Below, piece after piece: positions 37,895 through 46,874 of a stretch of DNA of 64,000 nucleotides. The notes beneath the pieces were generated by a model. It saw only the letters and a program-made list of their open reading frames with translations, was not told the origin of the DNA and did not search any database. The stretch comes from JAHRVQ01 sp029941905 (GTDB lineage: Bacteria > Pseudomonadota > Gammaproteobacteria > Pseudomonadales > Azotimanducaceae), in NCBI GenBank assembly GCA_029941905.1, contig JAPYTQ010000020.1:28514-92513 (forward strand), in the 5' to 3' direction. Position numbers and translations under genes: made by a program. The stretch's first letter is position 1; each line of letters starts with the position of its first letter.

Positions 37895-38784
37895 TCAAGA
37901 AAATACCGTTTGGTGCCACCGGGCACGAAAGTTCGCGAGTCATTTTTGGGGCCGCTGCATTGGGTGGTATGCGGCAGGAAAAAGCTGACTCGGTTCTGGC
38001 CATGGTGGTGCAATACGGGTTGAACCATATTGACGTTGCCGCAAGCTATGGCGATGCGGAACTACGGCTGGCGCCGTTTCTAAAAGACCATCGAAAGGAC
38101 GTGTTCCTGGCAACCAAGACGGGAGACAGAACCCGTGACACCGCATGGGCAAGCATCGAGAACTCCCTGAAAAGAATGGAAACAGATCAAATTGATCTCA
38201 TTCAATTGCATAACCTGACGAAGGATGCGGATTGGGATGTTGCGATGAGCGAAGACGGCGCCGTTCGGGCTGCGGTGGAAGCAAAGGAGCAGGGACTGGT
38301 GCGGTTTATTGGTGTTACCGGGCATGGTACCCGTGTTGCCGAGATGCATTTGAAAAGCCTCGAACAATTTGAATTTGATTCCGTGTTGTTACCTTACAGC
38401 CATATGTCATTGCAGGATTCCCGATATGCAGAGGAATTTGATCGACTCTATGCCCTGTCACAGGAACGTCACTTTGCCATGCAAACTATTAAATCCATTG
38501 CCCGCCGACGATGGCGTGATGACGACGAGTCGAAACGATTTAGCTGGTATGAACCCATCAGGGAGCAGGAAGCCTTAACGCGTGCAGTACACTTTGTACT
38601 CAAACGTCCGGGGCTGTTTCTCAACTCATCCAGTGATGCGAGTTTGTTAAAAATTGTACTGGATGCCGCGAATAGTTTTGATGAAACAGACATTGCAACA
38701 TTGGATGATGCGGTGGAACGCGATGCAAAGGCGCTACAACTTGAGCCTTTGTTCGTCCGGGGTCAATCGGATGATGTCAGGTAG
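37891..38784 (+). CDS. Aldo/keto reductase
   Basis: 297 residues. NADPH-linked oxidoreductase fold. Catalytic Asp, Tyr and Lys are seen in HIDVAASYGDAELRLAPFL (about 47-65) and VFLATKTG (Lys about 77); IDLIQLHNL carries the His position. Coupled to the upstream GST. Substrate unknown. Confidence 0.88.
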   Translation: MIKKIPFGATGHESSRVIFGAAALGGMRQEKADSVLAMVVQYGLNHIDVAASYGDAELRLAPFLKDHRKDVFLATKTGDRTRDTAWASIENSLKRMETDQIDLIQLHNLTKDADWDVAMSEDGAVRAAVEAKEQGLVRFIGVTGHGTRVAEMHLKSLEQFEFDSVLLPYSHMSLQDSRYAEEFDRLYALSQERHFAMQTIKSIARRRWRDDDESKRFSWYEPIREQEALTRAVHFVLKRPGLFLNSSSDASLLKIVLDAANSFDETDIATLDDAVERDAKALQLEPLFVRGQSDDVR

Positions 38785-38807
38785 AATCCTGACGGGAGTG
38801 GAAGTCA

Positions 38808-39539
38808 TTAACACCCGAACTGATTGATTATCCTGATGGCAGCACAGGCCGCCCCATAACCGTTGTCGATGTTTACAACCGTAAGTCCAGGTGCACAACT
38901 GACTAACAATGATCGCAGTGCAGTTTCACCATCTTTGGCCATGCCATAGCCGATGGAAGTGGGTACCGCGATGATTGTTGATGAAACCAGTCCTCCCAGT
39001 ACGGTGGGTAAGGCGGCATCCATCCCCGCAATGCAAATCACGATTTTCTTTTGCGAGATCTGATCTAGCCGGTCGAGTAATCGCCATAAACCCGCGACGC
39101 CAACATCATCAATACTTAACACTGGCTGACCGTAAAACGCGAGTGTCCGGGATGCTTCCCGGGCAACAGGCACGTCAGAGCTGCCACCAGTGACAATAGC
39201 TATTTGCGTATCCGATTGCATATCCCGGGGAGAGATAGTGCCCGTCCGCGAGACCGGGTCGTAATCGATCAGACCGGCATACTGGTTTTCCATCCCGGCG
39301 AATTGAGACGAGGCCAGGCGGGTAAACAACATGGATTTGCCTTCGCGACTGATCTGCTCACAAATTGTTAAGAGCTGGCTCAGTTGCTTGCCTTCACAAA
39401 AAATTGCTTCTGCTAATCCGGTGCGATTTTCGCGCGACAGATCCAGGATCACCTCACTCACATTGTTATTTGTATCGTCCTGGTCATTCAATGGTGAGGG
39501 TCTCGACCAGGAATGCGCTGCCGCGTTGATAAGGCTCAA
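38808..39539 (-). CDS. larB: LarB, pyridinium-3,5-biscarboxylate mononucleotide synthase
   Basis: LarB carboxylates and hydrolyses nicotinic acid adenine dinucleotide in the nickel-pincer nucleotide (NPN) pathway. 243 residues. LDLSRENRTGLAEAIFCEGK is the LarB N-terminal signature; the PurE-like core has VTGGSSDVPVAREASRTL and GMDAALPTVLGGLV. Start uncertain: the ATG at 39539 overlaps larE by 56 bases, while a GTG at 39461 (MSEVILDLSREN) would avoid it. Last of larC-larE-larB. Confidence 0.92.
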   Translation of the reverse strand: MSLINAAAHSWSRPSPLNDQDDTNNNVSEVILDLSRENRTGLAEAIFCEGKQLSQLLTICEQISREGKSMLFTRLASSQFAGMENQYAGLIDYDPVSRTGTISPRDMQSDTQIAIVTGGSSDVPVAREASRTLAFYGQPVLSIDDVGVAGLWRLLDRLDQISQKKIVICIAGMDAALPTVLGGLVSSTIIAVPTSIGYGMAKDGETALRSLLVSCAPGLTVVNIDNGYGAACAAIRIINQFGC

Positions 39540-40311
39540 TGATTATATTGGCGGTATAGCTGGGGAACCCCTTGTCTGCGAAAATTTGTGCCACCAGTTC
39601 GGTGGCCTTCAGGGAATAGTCAGCTGTCGGATCGATATTTTCTGATGATTCGATTTCTATGGCGACACCCGTTTGCCTGATTCGGCACCGAACACCTCGT
39701 AGCGGCAGGAGCAGTTGCAGGTTTTCCCATAACACCTTTTCTGCCTCGTTAATGATCGGTAGCAATAGCGGATTAATCGCTATCCCGGTTTCGACTCTGC
39801 TGGACAGGCAAGGTGCTGCAGGCAGGTCGTGCAGATCGTCGAGACCCAGGTGTTTGGCAATTGTGCGAAGCGTTGCCTTGTCTATTTGCATGTCAACATA
39901 GGGATGGCAGACCTGATGTTCTGCTGCTGCCTCGAGTCCAGGGCGATAGTCACCCAGATCGTCGAGGTTGGTGCCCGATAAGACCTTGTGTTCAGTATGT
40001 TCGGTGACGGTGTCATAAAGATTGGTCTTGCAGAAATAACAACGATTGGCAGGGTTGGCAATGTATTCAGGATCGTTTATTTCTCCTGCGTCAATGATCT
40101 TCAGTTGCCAGGATTCAAGCTGTGCATATCGTTCAACTCGTTCCGTCGCCTGCCTGGGTACTGCCGGGGAAATTGCATGAAAAATTTCGACCTTCGTGTT
40201 ACTTCGATGTGCCACAACGGCAAGCGTCATGCTGTCCACACCACCGCTGACGGCGACCGCTACTGGCCCCAGGTTGGCAAGGTGTTGTTCTAACTGCTGT
40301 AATTTTCGCAT
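39484..40311 (-). CDS. larE: LarE, ATP-dependent sacrificial sulfur transferase
   Basis: LarE adenylates the NPN precursor and donates sulfur. 275 residues. PP-loop AVSGGVDSM (about 19-27), PANRCYFCKTNLYD (about 87-100) with the C-x-x-C pair, SGTNLDDLGDYRPGL, and APCLSSRVETG. The two cysteines could mean a sulfur cycle with a [4Fe-4S] or a sacrificial Cys. Adjacent to larC, overlapping larB. Confidence 0.93.
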   Translation of the reverse strand: MRKLQQLEQHLANLGPVAVAVSGGVDSMTLAVVAHRSNTKVEIFHAISPAVPRQATERVERYAQLESWQLKIIDAGEINDPEYIANPANRCYFCKTNLYDTVTEHTEHKVLSGTNLDDLGDYRPGLEAAAEHQVCHPYVDMQIDKATLRTIAKHLGLDDLHDLPAAPCLSSRVETGIAINPLLLPIINEAEKVLWENLQLLLPLRGVRCRIRQTGVAIEIESSENIDPTADYSLKATELVAQIFADKGFPSYTANIIIEPYQRGSAFLVETLTIE

Positions 40312-40320
40312 TTTCTTTTA

Positions 40321-41601
40321 CTACTGTTCCTCACTATCGAGAGTCTCAACCTGATTAGGAGTCTCAACCTGATTAGGAGTCTCAACCTGATTAGGAGTCT
40401 CAACCTGATCAGAAGTCTCAACCTGTCGACGAATCTGTCTTTGTTCAGCTAAATTGCCCGTGCGTCTGATGTCATCGATTTCACCCTTGGTGGTATCACC
40501 ACCGGGTCGATCGGCAATTTTAACCCGGTAGGTCTCATCTGCGTACTTTACTACTTTTTCCTGTCGATTCAGAATATTGCGTGTGATTGCAGACCTTCGA
40601 ATCCCCAGGGTGGTGGTTAGTTGAAAACAGTGTTCCAGCACCAGGGACGTGACATTTTGTCCACACAATAAGCGAATCGAAGTGGCAAGCCGGTTTTTTT
40701 TACCCATGACTGCGTACTGAACAACATCCATAACGCCATCGAGTTCTCGTAAACGCTCCAGTGCTGTCGCTATTTCTTCTGCGGTTTGATCATCCAACTC
40801 GAATTCCAATTGCTCGATCGCTTCCGTTTGCCAGGCAGAATCATGCCCTGACGTGTTTTCTGATCTGTCACTGCCTGAGCCTGTACTAAATTGAAGAATA
40901 CGCAATACGTTAGAGATTCCGGGGAATTTCTTGGTGCCGAAGCCAAAACCCTGGGATATCAAGGGGCCACTGCACTTCAGACCGGGCTTGAGATAACTCA
41001 GAATCGCGGCACCCGTCGGGGTGATACGTTCACCTGATATTCCGTCATCCCGGAAGACAAAATCCTTTAATATCAGCGCTGTTGCCGGGGCTGGCACTGG
41101 TAACATGCCATGGGCTGTTTTGACCTGACCACCACCCAATGGTAGTGCTGAGATACTGCAGCTTGTGACGCCAGTTGCGTTGAGAAGATAACTGGCACAA
41201 ACCACATCGGCAATGGAATCCCAGGCGCCGACTTCATGGAAAGCTACTGACTCAACGGTTTTGTCATGAATTTCTGCTTCGGCAACGGCAATAATGTGGA
41301 AAATTTCCAGCGCAGTTTCTTTTGTTCGCGGGTCCAATGAAGACTTTTCAAGAATCGAACGAATTTCGCTGTAATGGCGATGATTGTGGCCCTCTGCATC
41401 AGACGATGCGACAACGGTAAATTTGCAACCGCTCAAGGTCCCATCGTTGAATGTCTCCTGACTCAGGCTGACGAGATCAGAAAAACCTGCCAGAGACAGT
41501 TGTTTTTGCAATCCAGGTCCGTGTTCGGGAAAACAATCGAGCATGGCACCAATAAACATATCGCCGGATATACCACCGACCAGATCGAGGTGTAGGTGCA
41601 T
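40321..41601 (-). CDS. larC: LarC, nickel insertion protein
   Basis: CTP-dependent cyclometallase that inserts nickel into the NPN cofactor. 426 residues from ATG 41601 (MHLHLDLVGGISGDMFIGAML, the family start); the frame extends to 41640. One continuous frame, unlike larC of Lactobacillus plantarum, which needs a programmed frameshift. GRPGGDTTKGEIDD-like C-domain (DRPGGDTTKGEIDDI) is present. The last 33 residues are a repeated VETPNQ tail from an 18-bp repeat, not seen in the LarC family as I know it. Confidence 0.92.
   Translation of the reverse strand: MHLHLDLVGGISGDMFIGAMLDCFPEHGPGLQKQLSLAGFSDLVSLSQETFNDGTLSGCKFTVVASSDAEGHNHRHYSEIRSILEKSSLDPRTKETALEIFHIIAVAEAEIHDKTVESVAFHEVGAWDSIADVVCASYLLNATGVTSCSISALPLGGGQVKTAHGMLPVPAPATALILKDFVFRDDGISGERITPTGAAILSYLKPGLKCSGPLISQGFGFGTKKFPGISNVLRILQFSTGSGSDRSENTSGHDSAWQTEAIEQLEFELDDQTAEEIATALERLRELDGVMDVVQYAVMGKKNRLATSIRLLCGQNVTSLVLEHCFQLTTTLGIRRSAITRNILNRQEKVVKYADETYRVKIADRPGGDTTKGEIDDIRRTGNLAEQRQIRRQVETSDQVETPNQVETPNQVETPNQVETLDSEEQ
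40341..40430. repeat. 18-bp tandem repeat in the 3' end of larC
   Basis: Five consecutive 18-bp units (GAGTCTCAACCTGATTAG in plus sense). The first three (40341, 40359, 40377) are identical; the fourth and fifth (40395, 40413) diverge. They encode VETPNQ-type hexapeptides in LarC. Confidence 0.9.
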
Positions 41602-41609
41602 GTCTGACC

Positions 41610-42824
41610 TTAAGTTAGCATCAAATGGGTTGGCCCGCATAACTGTGCGATGTTAATACCATGAGTACAGGCATCCTGGCAGGGTTTGCCATCACAGGAC
41701 AGACAGGCGCTGGCGGAACTATCCAACTGAGCATACTCATCTTTTGCAAATGAAAGATTGCCATAGTCAGTGGCATACATGCGAGTACGCAGCACATCCG
41801 CGATCGGCACGTCGTACGGACAGGCACCCTCACAGTCATTGCAGGCGTGTCGACAATAGGTCATATCAGTCTGGCGGGCGTATTGTTCGAGTAACTTGAA
41901 ATCTTCACGGGTGACCAGCCTTTTCCCGGAGGCGCCAAGAAACTCGTCGATTTTTTCCGTGCTGGTCATGGATATGATAGCCGCATCCACATTGTCACTG
42001 GACAGAGCCCATTTAAAAGCTGCCTGGGCATAGGTGTGACCACCTTGTTCAAAAGGTCGCATATCATTTAATCGGGCACCCCGAAGCACCTTCATCGCAA
42101 CCACGCCGACATCGAGTTTCTTTGCCTTGGCCATCACTCGCGGTAGATCCGGCTGTTTGGCGACCATATCGAAGGATTTAACAAACTTCTCATAGAAAGC
42201 CGGGTCCTGGCCGAAATTGTGACCTAACAGCAGAACGTCGACCAGGTCGTGATCCAGCGCATAATCGACGCATTCGATAAGCTGACCGGCATGGCCGGAG
42301 ATACCGGTGAACTGAATTTTTCCCTGCTGTTTTGCTTCTTCAGTGAACTCATACCATTCATCATTCTGCATCCGTGAGACACGGTTGACCGCGTGATTGA
42401 ATAGAACTTCAACATGATCTGTATGCAATCGCCTCAAACTGTCTTCCAGGGATTGCATCATGCTTGACTTGCGAGTGGAGGCTGACGCGAACATTTTAGT
42501 GGCGATATGCACCTGGTCACGCTTGCCCTTGAGCGCATTGCCGATGACGATTTCTGAGTTGTGACGGGTATAACTCTCAGCGGTATCAAAATAGTTGACG
42601 CCTCGATCAAAGGCGCGCAGAACCAGATGTTCTTCGCCGGGATTCAGCTGGCTGGATCCAAAGGAAATATCAGAAACTTTCAATTCAGTGCGGCCCAACC
42701 TGACGTATTTCTTCACCGTTGGCGCACTGCTGGCTTGTGATGAGGCTGAAAGGGAAATATTGGAAGCAAGCCCGGTTACAGCTCCGATTTTTAGAAATGA
42801 ACGCCGATCGAATGTTTTTTTGAT
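41610..42824 (-). CDS. Tat-exported aldo/keto reductase with C-terminal Fe-S domain
   Basis: Three parts: twin-arginine signal DRRSFLKIGAVTGLASN, an aldo/keto reductase barrel (VNYFDTAESYTRHNSEIVIG with the catalytic Tyr, HIATKMF with Lys, EVLFNHAVN), and a C-terminal ferredoxin-like domain (CRHACNDCEGACPYDV; CLSCDGKPCQDACTHG), eight or more Cys for two [4Fe-4S] clusters. The frame extends to a TTG at 42908, but an AGGAGG at 42835-42830 points to initiation at an ATC (42824) five bases later; see findings. Directly upstream of larC, gap 8 bp, so probably in the lar operon. Substrate unknown. Confidence 0.85.
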   Translation of the reverse strand: MKKTFDRRSFLKIGAVTGLASNISLSASSQASSAPTVKKYVRLGRTELKVSDISFGSSQLNPGEEHLVLRAFDRGVNYFDTAESYTRHNSEIVIGNALKGKRDQVHIATKMFASASTRKSSMMQSLEDSLRRLHTDHVEVLFNHAVNRVSRMQNDEWYEFTEEAKQQGKIQFTGISGHAGQLIECVDYALDHDLVDVLLLGHNFGQDPAFYEKFVKSFDMVAKQPDLPRVMAKAKKLDVGVVAMKVLRGARLNDMRPFEQGGHTYAQAAFKWALSSDNVDAAIISMTSTEKIDEFLGASGKRLVTREDFKLLEQYARQTDMTYCRHACNDCEGACPYDVPIADVLRTRMYATDYGNLSFAKDEYAQLDSSASACLSCDGKPCQDACTHGINIAQLCGPTHLMLT

Positions 42825-43065
42825 GGTTCCCTCCTGCACCTGAGCTCGACCGTGTGTTCTTGTTTTAGTGCCTGGCTGTAACCTACCAATTTTAACCTGT
42901 GGTAGCAAAGACCGGCTAACACTATTGAAGGTTTCGTTTGTTGGCGTGAGAAGCTGTCAACAGAGTAATAATACTCATGTTAATGAGGACTATTTTTCAA
43001 ATTTGGCATTAAGCATACCGGATAAACTTGTTGTCTTCTTCGACCAATGTAAAACGGGGTAACTA

Positions 43066-43698
43066 ATTAGACAGCAATGGAATAGTGACCTGCCGGACTT
43101 TTATTCCGAATGGGCCCCGGATTATGCTCGCCAGTTTTGTAATGAACTCGACTATAAAGCCCGGGACCAGGAACTGCTTACTGAATTTGCCGGGGCTGCA
43201 CCGGATGGTTTGATTTGTGATCTCGGTTGCGGCCCAGCGCATATCGGAGGTTATCTTTGTGGTGCGGGGCGCAAGGTCGAAGGCATTGATATCGCGCCGG
43301 GTATGATAAAGATCGCTCGAGAACTGTATCCGGGACTCAGCTATCAGGTGGGGAATTTTCTGAATCTGCCGGTTGTGGACGAATACTATGCAGGGGTGGC
43401 TGCATTTTACTCCCTGATACACAGTCGACGGGACCAGCTTCCGCTTGCCTTTAAAGAAATCAGGCGGGTGTTGCCGGTGGGTGGCTTGTTACTTGCGAGT
43501 TTCCATGAAGGAAACCACAGCGTCATGAAAGACACGGTAACGTTCAACTTCTTTACCAGAGAAGAGATTGAAATCGGGATATCAGCCTCAGGAATGGTGG
43601 TTAAGCAAGTGGAAATACGGGAAAGCTACATTCAGGAGAAAAGCAGCTGGCGTCGTATTTATGTTATTGCCGAAGCGATTGATGAGTCGTGTTTATGA
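43066..43698 (+). CDS. Class I SAM-dependent methyltransferase, start unresolved
   Basis: Methyltransferase fold. Motif I LICDLGCGPAHIGGYLCGAG, then VEGIDIAPGMIKIAREL, and VAAFYSLIHSRR and RVLPVGGLLLASFHEG. The first ATG/GTG/TTG is a TTG at 43210, right at motif I, which would delete the N-terminal helix. The frame is open back to a stop at 43060 and encodes family-like DFYSEWAPDYARQF. An ATT at 43066, six bases after GGGG, could start it; a 5' mutation or pseudogene is the alternative. Substrate unknown. Ends overlapping the CoA-transferase 3' end by six bases. Confidence 0.7.
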   Translation: MRQQWNSDLPDFYSEWAPDYARQFCNELDYKARDQELLTEFAGAAPDGLICDLGCGPAHIGGYLCGAGRKVEGIDIAPGMIKIARELYPGLSYQVGNFLNLPVVDEYYAGVAAFYSLIHSRRDQLPLAFKEIRRVLPVGGLLLASFHEGNHSVMKDTVTFNFFTREEIEIGISASGMVVKQVEIRESYIQEKSSWRRIYVIAEAIDESCL

Positions 43699-44919
43699 TT
43701 GCTCCTGCTGAATAATTTTTTGTTGTTTTAGACTTGCAAGTTCTTCTGCCTTCACACCGAAATCGGTTAACACCTGGTCTGTATGTTCTCCTTTGCGTGG
43801 CGATCGGGATCGAGGTTTAACGTCAGCGGATCTAAAACGCATGGGGATATTGACCGTTCTATATTCCCCCAGGGTTTCATGCTGCAGCCGCGGAAACAGG
43901 TTAATCGCTTCGGCCTGTGGATCTTGTGGCACCTCGTGAAGCCCTAGAACAGGGCCCCATATCAAACCGGCCTGGTCGAACACCTCTCCCCATTCGTCCC
44001 TGGATTTATGGCTCAGGGCTTCATCAATCTGTGGCACAAGCTCGTGCATTAGGCGGAATCTACTTCGAACATCGGTGAGCCTTTCATCTTCGAGCCATTC
44101 CTCTTTACCCAGAGCGACACAGAATTTAGGCCATGCTGAGACCTCAGGCATGTTGAAGACGACCCACTTACCATCACCACAGGGATAGCGATTTGCGGTT
44201 GGCAGGAACATTTGTTCTCGCGACCTTTGTCTTACCGGTGCATGGTCGACGGCTGTGGTGGCATAGTCTGTTGCCTGGGTCCAAACCGCTGTTTCATAGA
44301 GTGAGGTTTCGACGACCTGGCCTTCACCTGATTTCTCTGCCAGGCGAAGGGCCGCGAGGATCGCGCCTAATAAAGCCAATCCTGCTGTGTGATCTCCCTG
44401 GGCTGGGCGGGCCATGGGTACATTGCCATTGGCCCCCTCGCGCATGGCGTCATATAAACCGGAGCGGCCAAAGAAGGCGGTGACGTCATAACCCGGTCGC
44501 CAGGCCTCGGGACCTGATGTGCCATAGCCGGTAAGGGTGGCGTGGACCAGCCTGGGGTTAATGTTTAACAGTGTGTCTGGATCCAGTTGATACTTTTCCT
44601 GCCTTCTGCCAAGCAGGTTGCAAAGAAAGACATCTGCGTTTTCGCACAGTTGCTGGACCATCGAGATGCCACCGGCTTGCGTCAAATCAATGCAGATGGA
44701 TTGTTTTCCGCGATTGTCGACGTCGAACTGAAAGTCGTATTCCTTCAGTGTTTCACTGTCGATTTTGGGGGGTCGGCCAGTATCCCGCATCGGGTCGCCA
44801 TTAATGGGTTCGATTTTGATGACCCGTGCACCAAGATCTGCCAGGATTGCGCCTGCGCTCGGTGCGGCCATCCAATTGTCAATTTCAATGACGGTAACAC
44901 CGTCGAGTGGTGCTAACAC
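43693..44919 (-). CDS. Class III CoA-transferase (CaiB/BaiF family)
   Basis: 408 residues. MLAPLDGVTVIEIDNWMAAPSAGAILADLGARVIKIEP and the catalytic Asp in PAQGDHTAGLALLGAIL (Asp about 177) match CaiB/BaiF, RXN for formyl-, carnitinyl- and succinyl-CoA transfer. GTG start at 44919, overlapping the TauD-like gene stop (44913). The acyl substrate is unknown. Confidence 0.9.
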   Translation of the reverse strand: MLAPLDGVTVIEIDNWMAAPSAGAILADLGARVIKIEPINGDPMRDTGRPPKIDSETLKEYDFQFDVDNRGKQSICIDLTQAGGISMVQQLCENADVFLCNLLGRRQEKYQLDPDTLLNINPRLVHATLTGYGTSGPEAWRPGYDVTAFFGRSGLYDAMREGANGNVPMARPAQGDHTAGLALLGAILAALRLAEKSGEGQVVETSLYETAVWTQATDYATTAVDHAPVRQRSREQMFLPTANRYPCGDGKWVVFNMPEVSAWPKFCVALGKEEWLEDERLTDVRSRFRLMHELVPQIDEALSHKSRDEWGEVFDQAGLIWGPVLGLHEVPQDPQAEAINLFPRLQHETLGEYRTVNIPMRFRSADVKPRSRSPRKGEHTDQVLTDFGVKAEELASLKQQKIIQQEQS

Positions 44920-45824
44920 GATGCTTCTTTCCTCGATTGCATATAGAGAAATAACTGTCGGTCATGGCGACTGGTTGCCGATAACCGACCTGGTCTGACG
45001 AAAGGTGGCCAGCGAGGTTCTTCGCTGCCCTGGGGATTATCGCCCATAATAGTGACCCTTTGTATCACGCGCTCGCCTTCAAAATCATTGAGCACAAAAT
45101 GTTGGGTGCAGCGATTGTCCCACATGGCAATGGTCCCTTGTGTCCATTTGTATCTTACTGTGAAGCGTGGATTCGACACCCAGCGTGTCAGATAGGTTAG
45201 TAGTGCTTCACTTTCTGTAGCATTCATTTCGACAATTCGGCGGGTAAAGTGCTCATTCACATAAAGTGCTTTACGACCGGTTTCAGGGTGGACCCTGACG
45301 ACTGGATGTACCGCCATCTGATCCGGGCGATTGTGGGGCAGTGCATCGTGCAGTGCAGTCAATCCGTTACAAAGATCTTTCATAGGTGCAGACAATTCGT
45401 CATATGCCGCATAGAGACTGGTCCACATGGTATCGCCACCTGCGGCTGGACACTTAACCATGTTGAGTACAGACATCAGTGCGGGTTGCTCCTGGAATGT
45501 GATGTCGGTATGCCACTCGTCAGCAACGCCGCCTTCTTTCGCTCTAAGCTCGAATACTTCAGGATGCTCCTGAAAAGGGTTCTTGAGGTTAGGATGTCCC
45601 TCGATGGTGCCAAAGTTTCGGCCGAATTTTACGTGTTCGGCGATCTCCAGATGCTGCCCGGGGAAAAACAGCACCATATGATCGAGCAGCAATTGTTTGA
45701 TCGCTGCAATTTTCTCATCAACGCTGTCGGGACTCTCGTCATCACTTTCGGCGAGTGATAAACCCGTTATCTCAGCGCCAATAGTCCCCGATAGACGTTT
45801 TACCTGCCAGTCTTTAGTGGTCAT
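44913..45824 (-). CDS. TauD/TfdA-family Fe(II)/2-oxoglutarate dioxygenase
   Basis: 303 residues. The iron-binding HxD lies in EWHTDITFQEQP (about 102-113), the distal His in MWDNRCTQHFVLNDF (about 250), and the 2-oxoglutarate Arg in GERVIQRVTI (about 264). LVLFFPGQHLEIAEH-type and HPVVRVHPETGRKALYVN are TauD features. Translationally coupled to the CoA-transferase. It could act on taurine-like sulfonates or carboxylic acids; unproven. Confidence 0.88.
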   Translation of the reverse strand: MTTKDWQVKRLSGTIGAEITGLSLAESDDESPDSVDEKIAAIKQLLLDHMVLFFPGQHLEIAEHVKFGRNFGTIEGHPNLKNPFQEHPEVFELRAKEGGVADEWHTDITFQEQPALMSVLNMVKCPAAGGDTMWTSLYAAYDELSAPMKDLCNGLTALHDALPHNRPDQMAVHPVVRVHPETGRKALYVNEHFTRRIVEMNATESEALLTYLTRWVSNPRFTVRYKWTQGTIAMWDNRCTQHFVLNDFEGERVIQRVTIMGDNPQGSEEPRWPPFVRPGRLSATSRHDRQLFLYMQSRKEASC

Positions 45825-45913
45825 TAGAATTCATCCCGTGCTTCTAAGATACTGAACCACAAGGATAAACTAACCAGCGTCAAATCAATAGATGCGTATG
45901 TTAGAGTTGTTCA

Positions 45914-46867
45914 ATGCAGGCGCTCTGGATAGAAAATAACAATGTCTCGTTGCGCAACCTTGATGAACCTGCGGAGGTTGAGAAAAGCGTTGTGCTGGAG
46001 GTCCAGTTAGCGGGGATCTGCGGGACGGATCTCGAGTTGATGCGTGGCTACTATGAATTTAGGGGCATCCCTGGGCATGAGTTTGTCGCAAAAGTTGTAT
46101 CTGGCCCAAAAGTGATGGTTGGACGCCGGGTCGTGGTGGACATTAATTTTGGCTGCGGGGAATGCAGTCAATGTAAATCAGGCTTGCATAACCACTGCCA
46201 GCATCGAAAAGTGCTTGGCATAAAAAATCACCCCGGTGCGTTTGCAGAGCAGGTTGTCGTGCCTGGAACCAATCTTCTGGCTGTTCCTGATGCGCTAGAT
46301 GATCGCACTGCTGTGTTTATTGAGCCTCTGGCTGCCGCAATGGAAATTACAGAGCAAATTCAGTTTCCTGAAAATGCCCGGGTACTGATTATTGGCGCTG
46401 GACGACTCGGCAGGTTGATTAGTCTCGTTCTGCAAAAAATTGTCTCTGACTTATCCATCTGTATTCGATCAGAAGTGAGAGACAAGCAGTTTGATTCGTC
46501 CCTGAGAATTGTCCGGCCGGAAGATGTCGAGACAGAATATGATTATGTGGTGGAATGTAGCGGTCAGTCTTCCGGATTTGAATTGGCCCTCACAGCGGTG
46601 AAACCGCGTGGTTGCCTGATCGTAAAAAGCACCTATGCCAGCAAACTGACACTTGATATGAGCAGTATCGTCGTCAACGAAGTCAGGCTCCTGGGTTCCC
46701 GCTGCGGACCCATGCGCAAGGCGATTGATTCTCTGTTGAAGGCAGAAATTGACCTTTCGACTTTGAAGATCCGGGAATATAGCCTCGTTGACTACAAGCT
46801 CGCATTTGAAGCTGCCAGAAACCCGGATATTGACAAGGTGATGTTCAGGCCGTGCGACAAGCTTTGA
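45914..46867 (+). CDS. Zinc-dependent alcohol dehydrogenase (MDR superfamily)
   Basis: 317 residues. Catalytic zinc site: GICGTDLELMRG (Cys about 37) and GHEF; structural zinc: FGCGECSQCKSGLHNHC (four Cys, about 78-94). Rossmann motif IIGAGRLG near 157. Looks like the threonine/sorbitol-dehydrogenase-like branch. Divergent from the TauD gene. Followed by a REP-like hairpin. Substrate unknown. Confidence 0.88.
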   Translation: MQALWIENNNVSLRNLDEPAEVEKSVVLEVQLAGICGTDLELMRGYYEFRGIPGHEFVAKVVSGPKVMVGRRVVVDINFGCGECSQCKSGLHNHCQHRKVLGIKNHPGAFAEQVVVPGTNLLAVPDALDDRTAVFIEPLAAAMEITEQIQFPENARVLIIGAGRLGRLISLVLQKIVSDLSICIRSEVRDKQFDSSLRIVRPEDVETEYDYVVECSGQSSGFELALTAVKPRGCLIVKSTYASKLTLDMSSIVVNEVRLLGSRCGPMRKAIDSLLKAEIDLSTLKIREYSLVDYKLAFEAARNPDIDKVMFRPCDKL

Positions 46868-46874
46868 ACAACCT

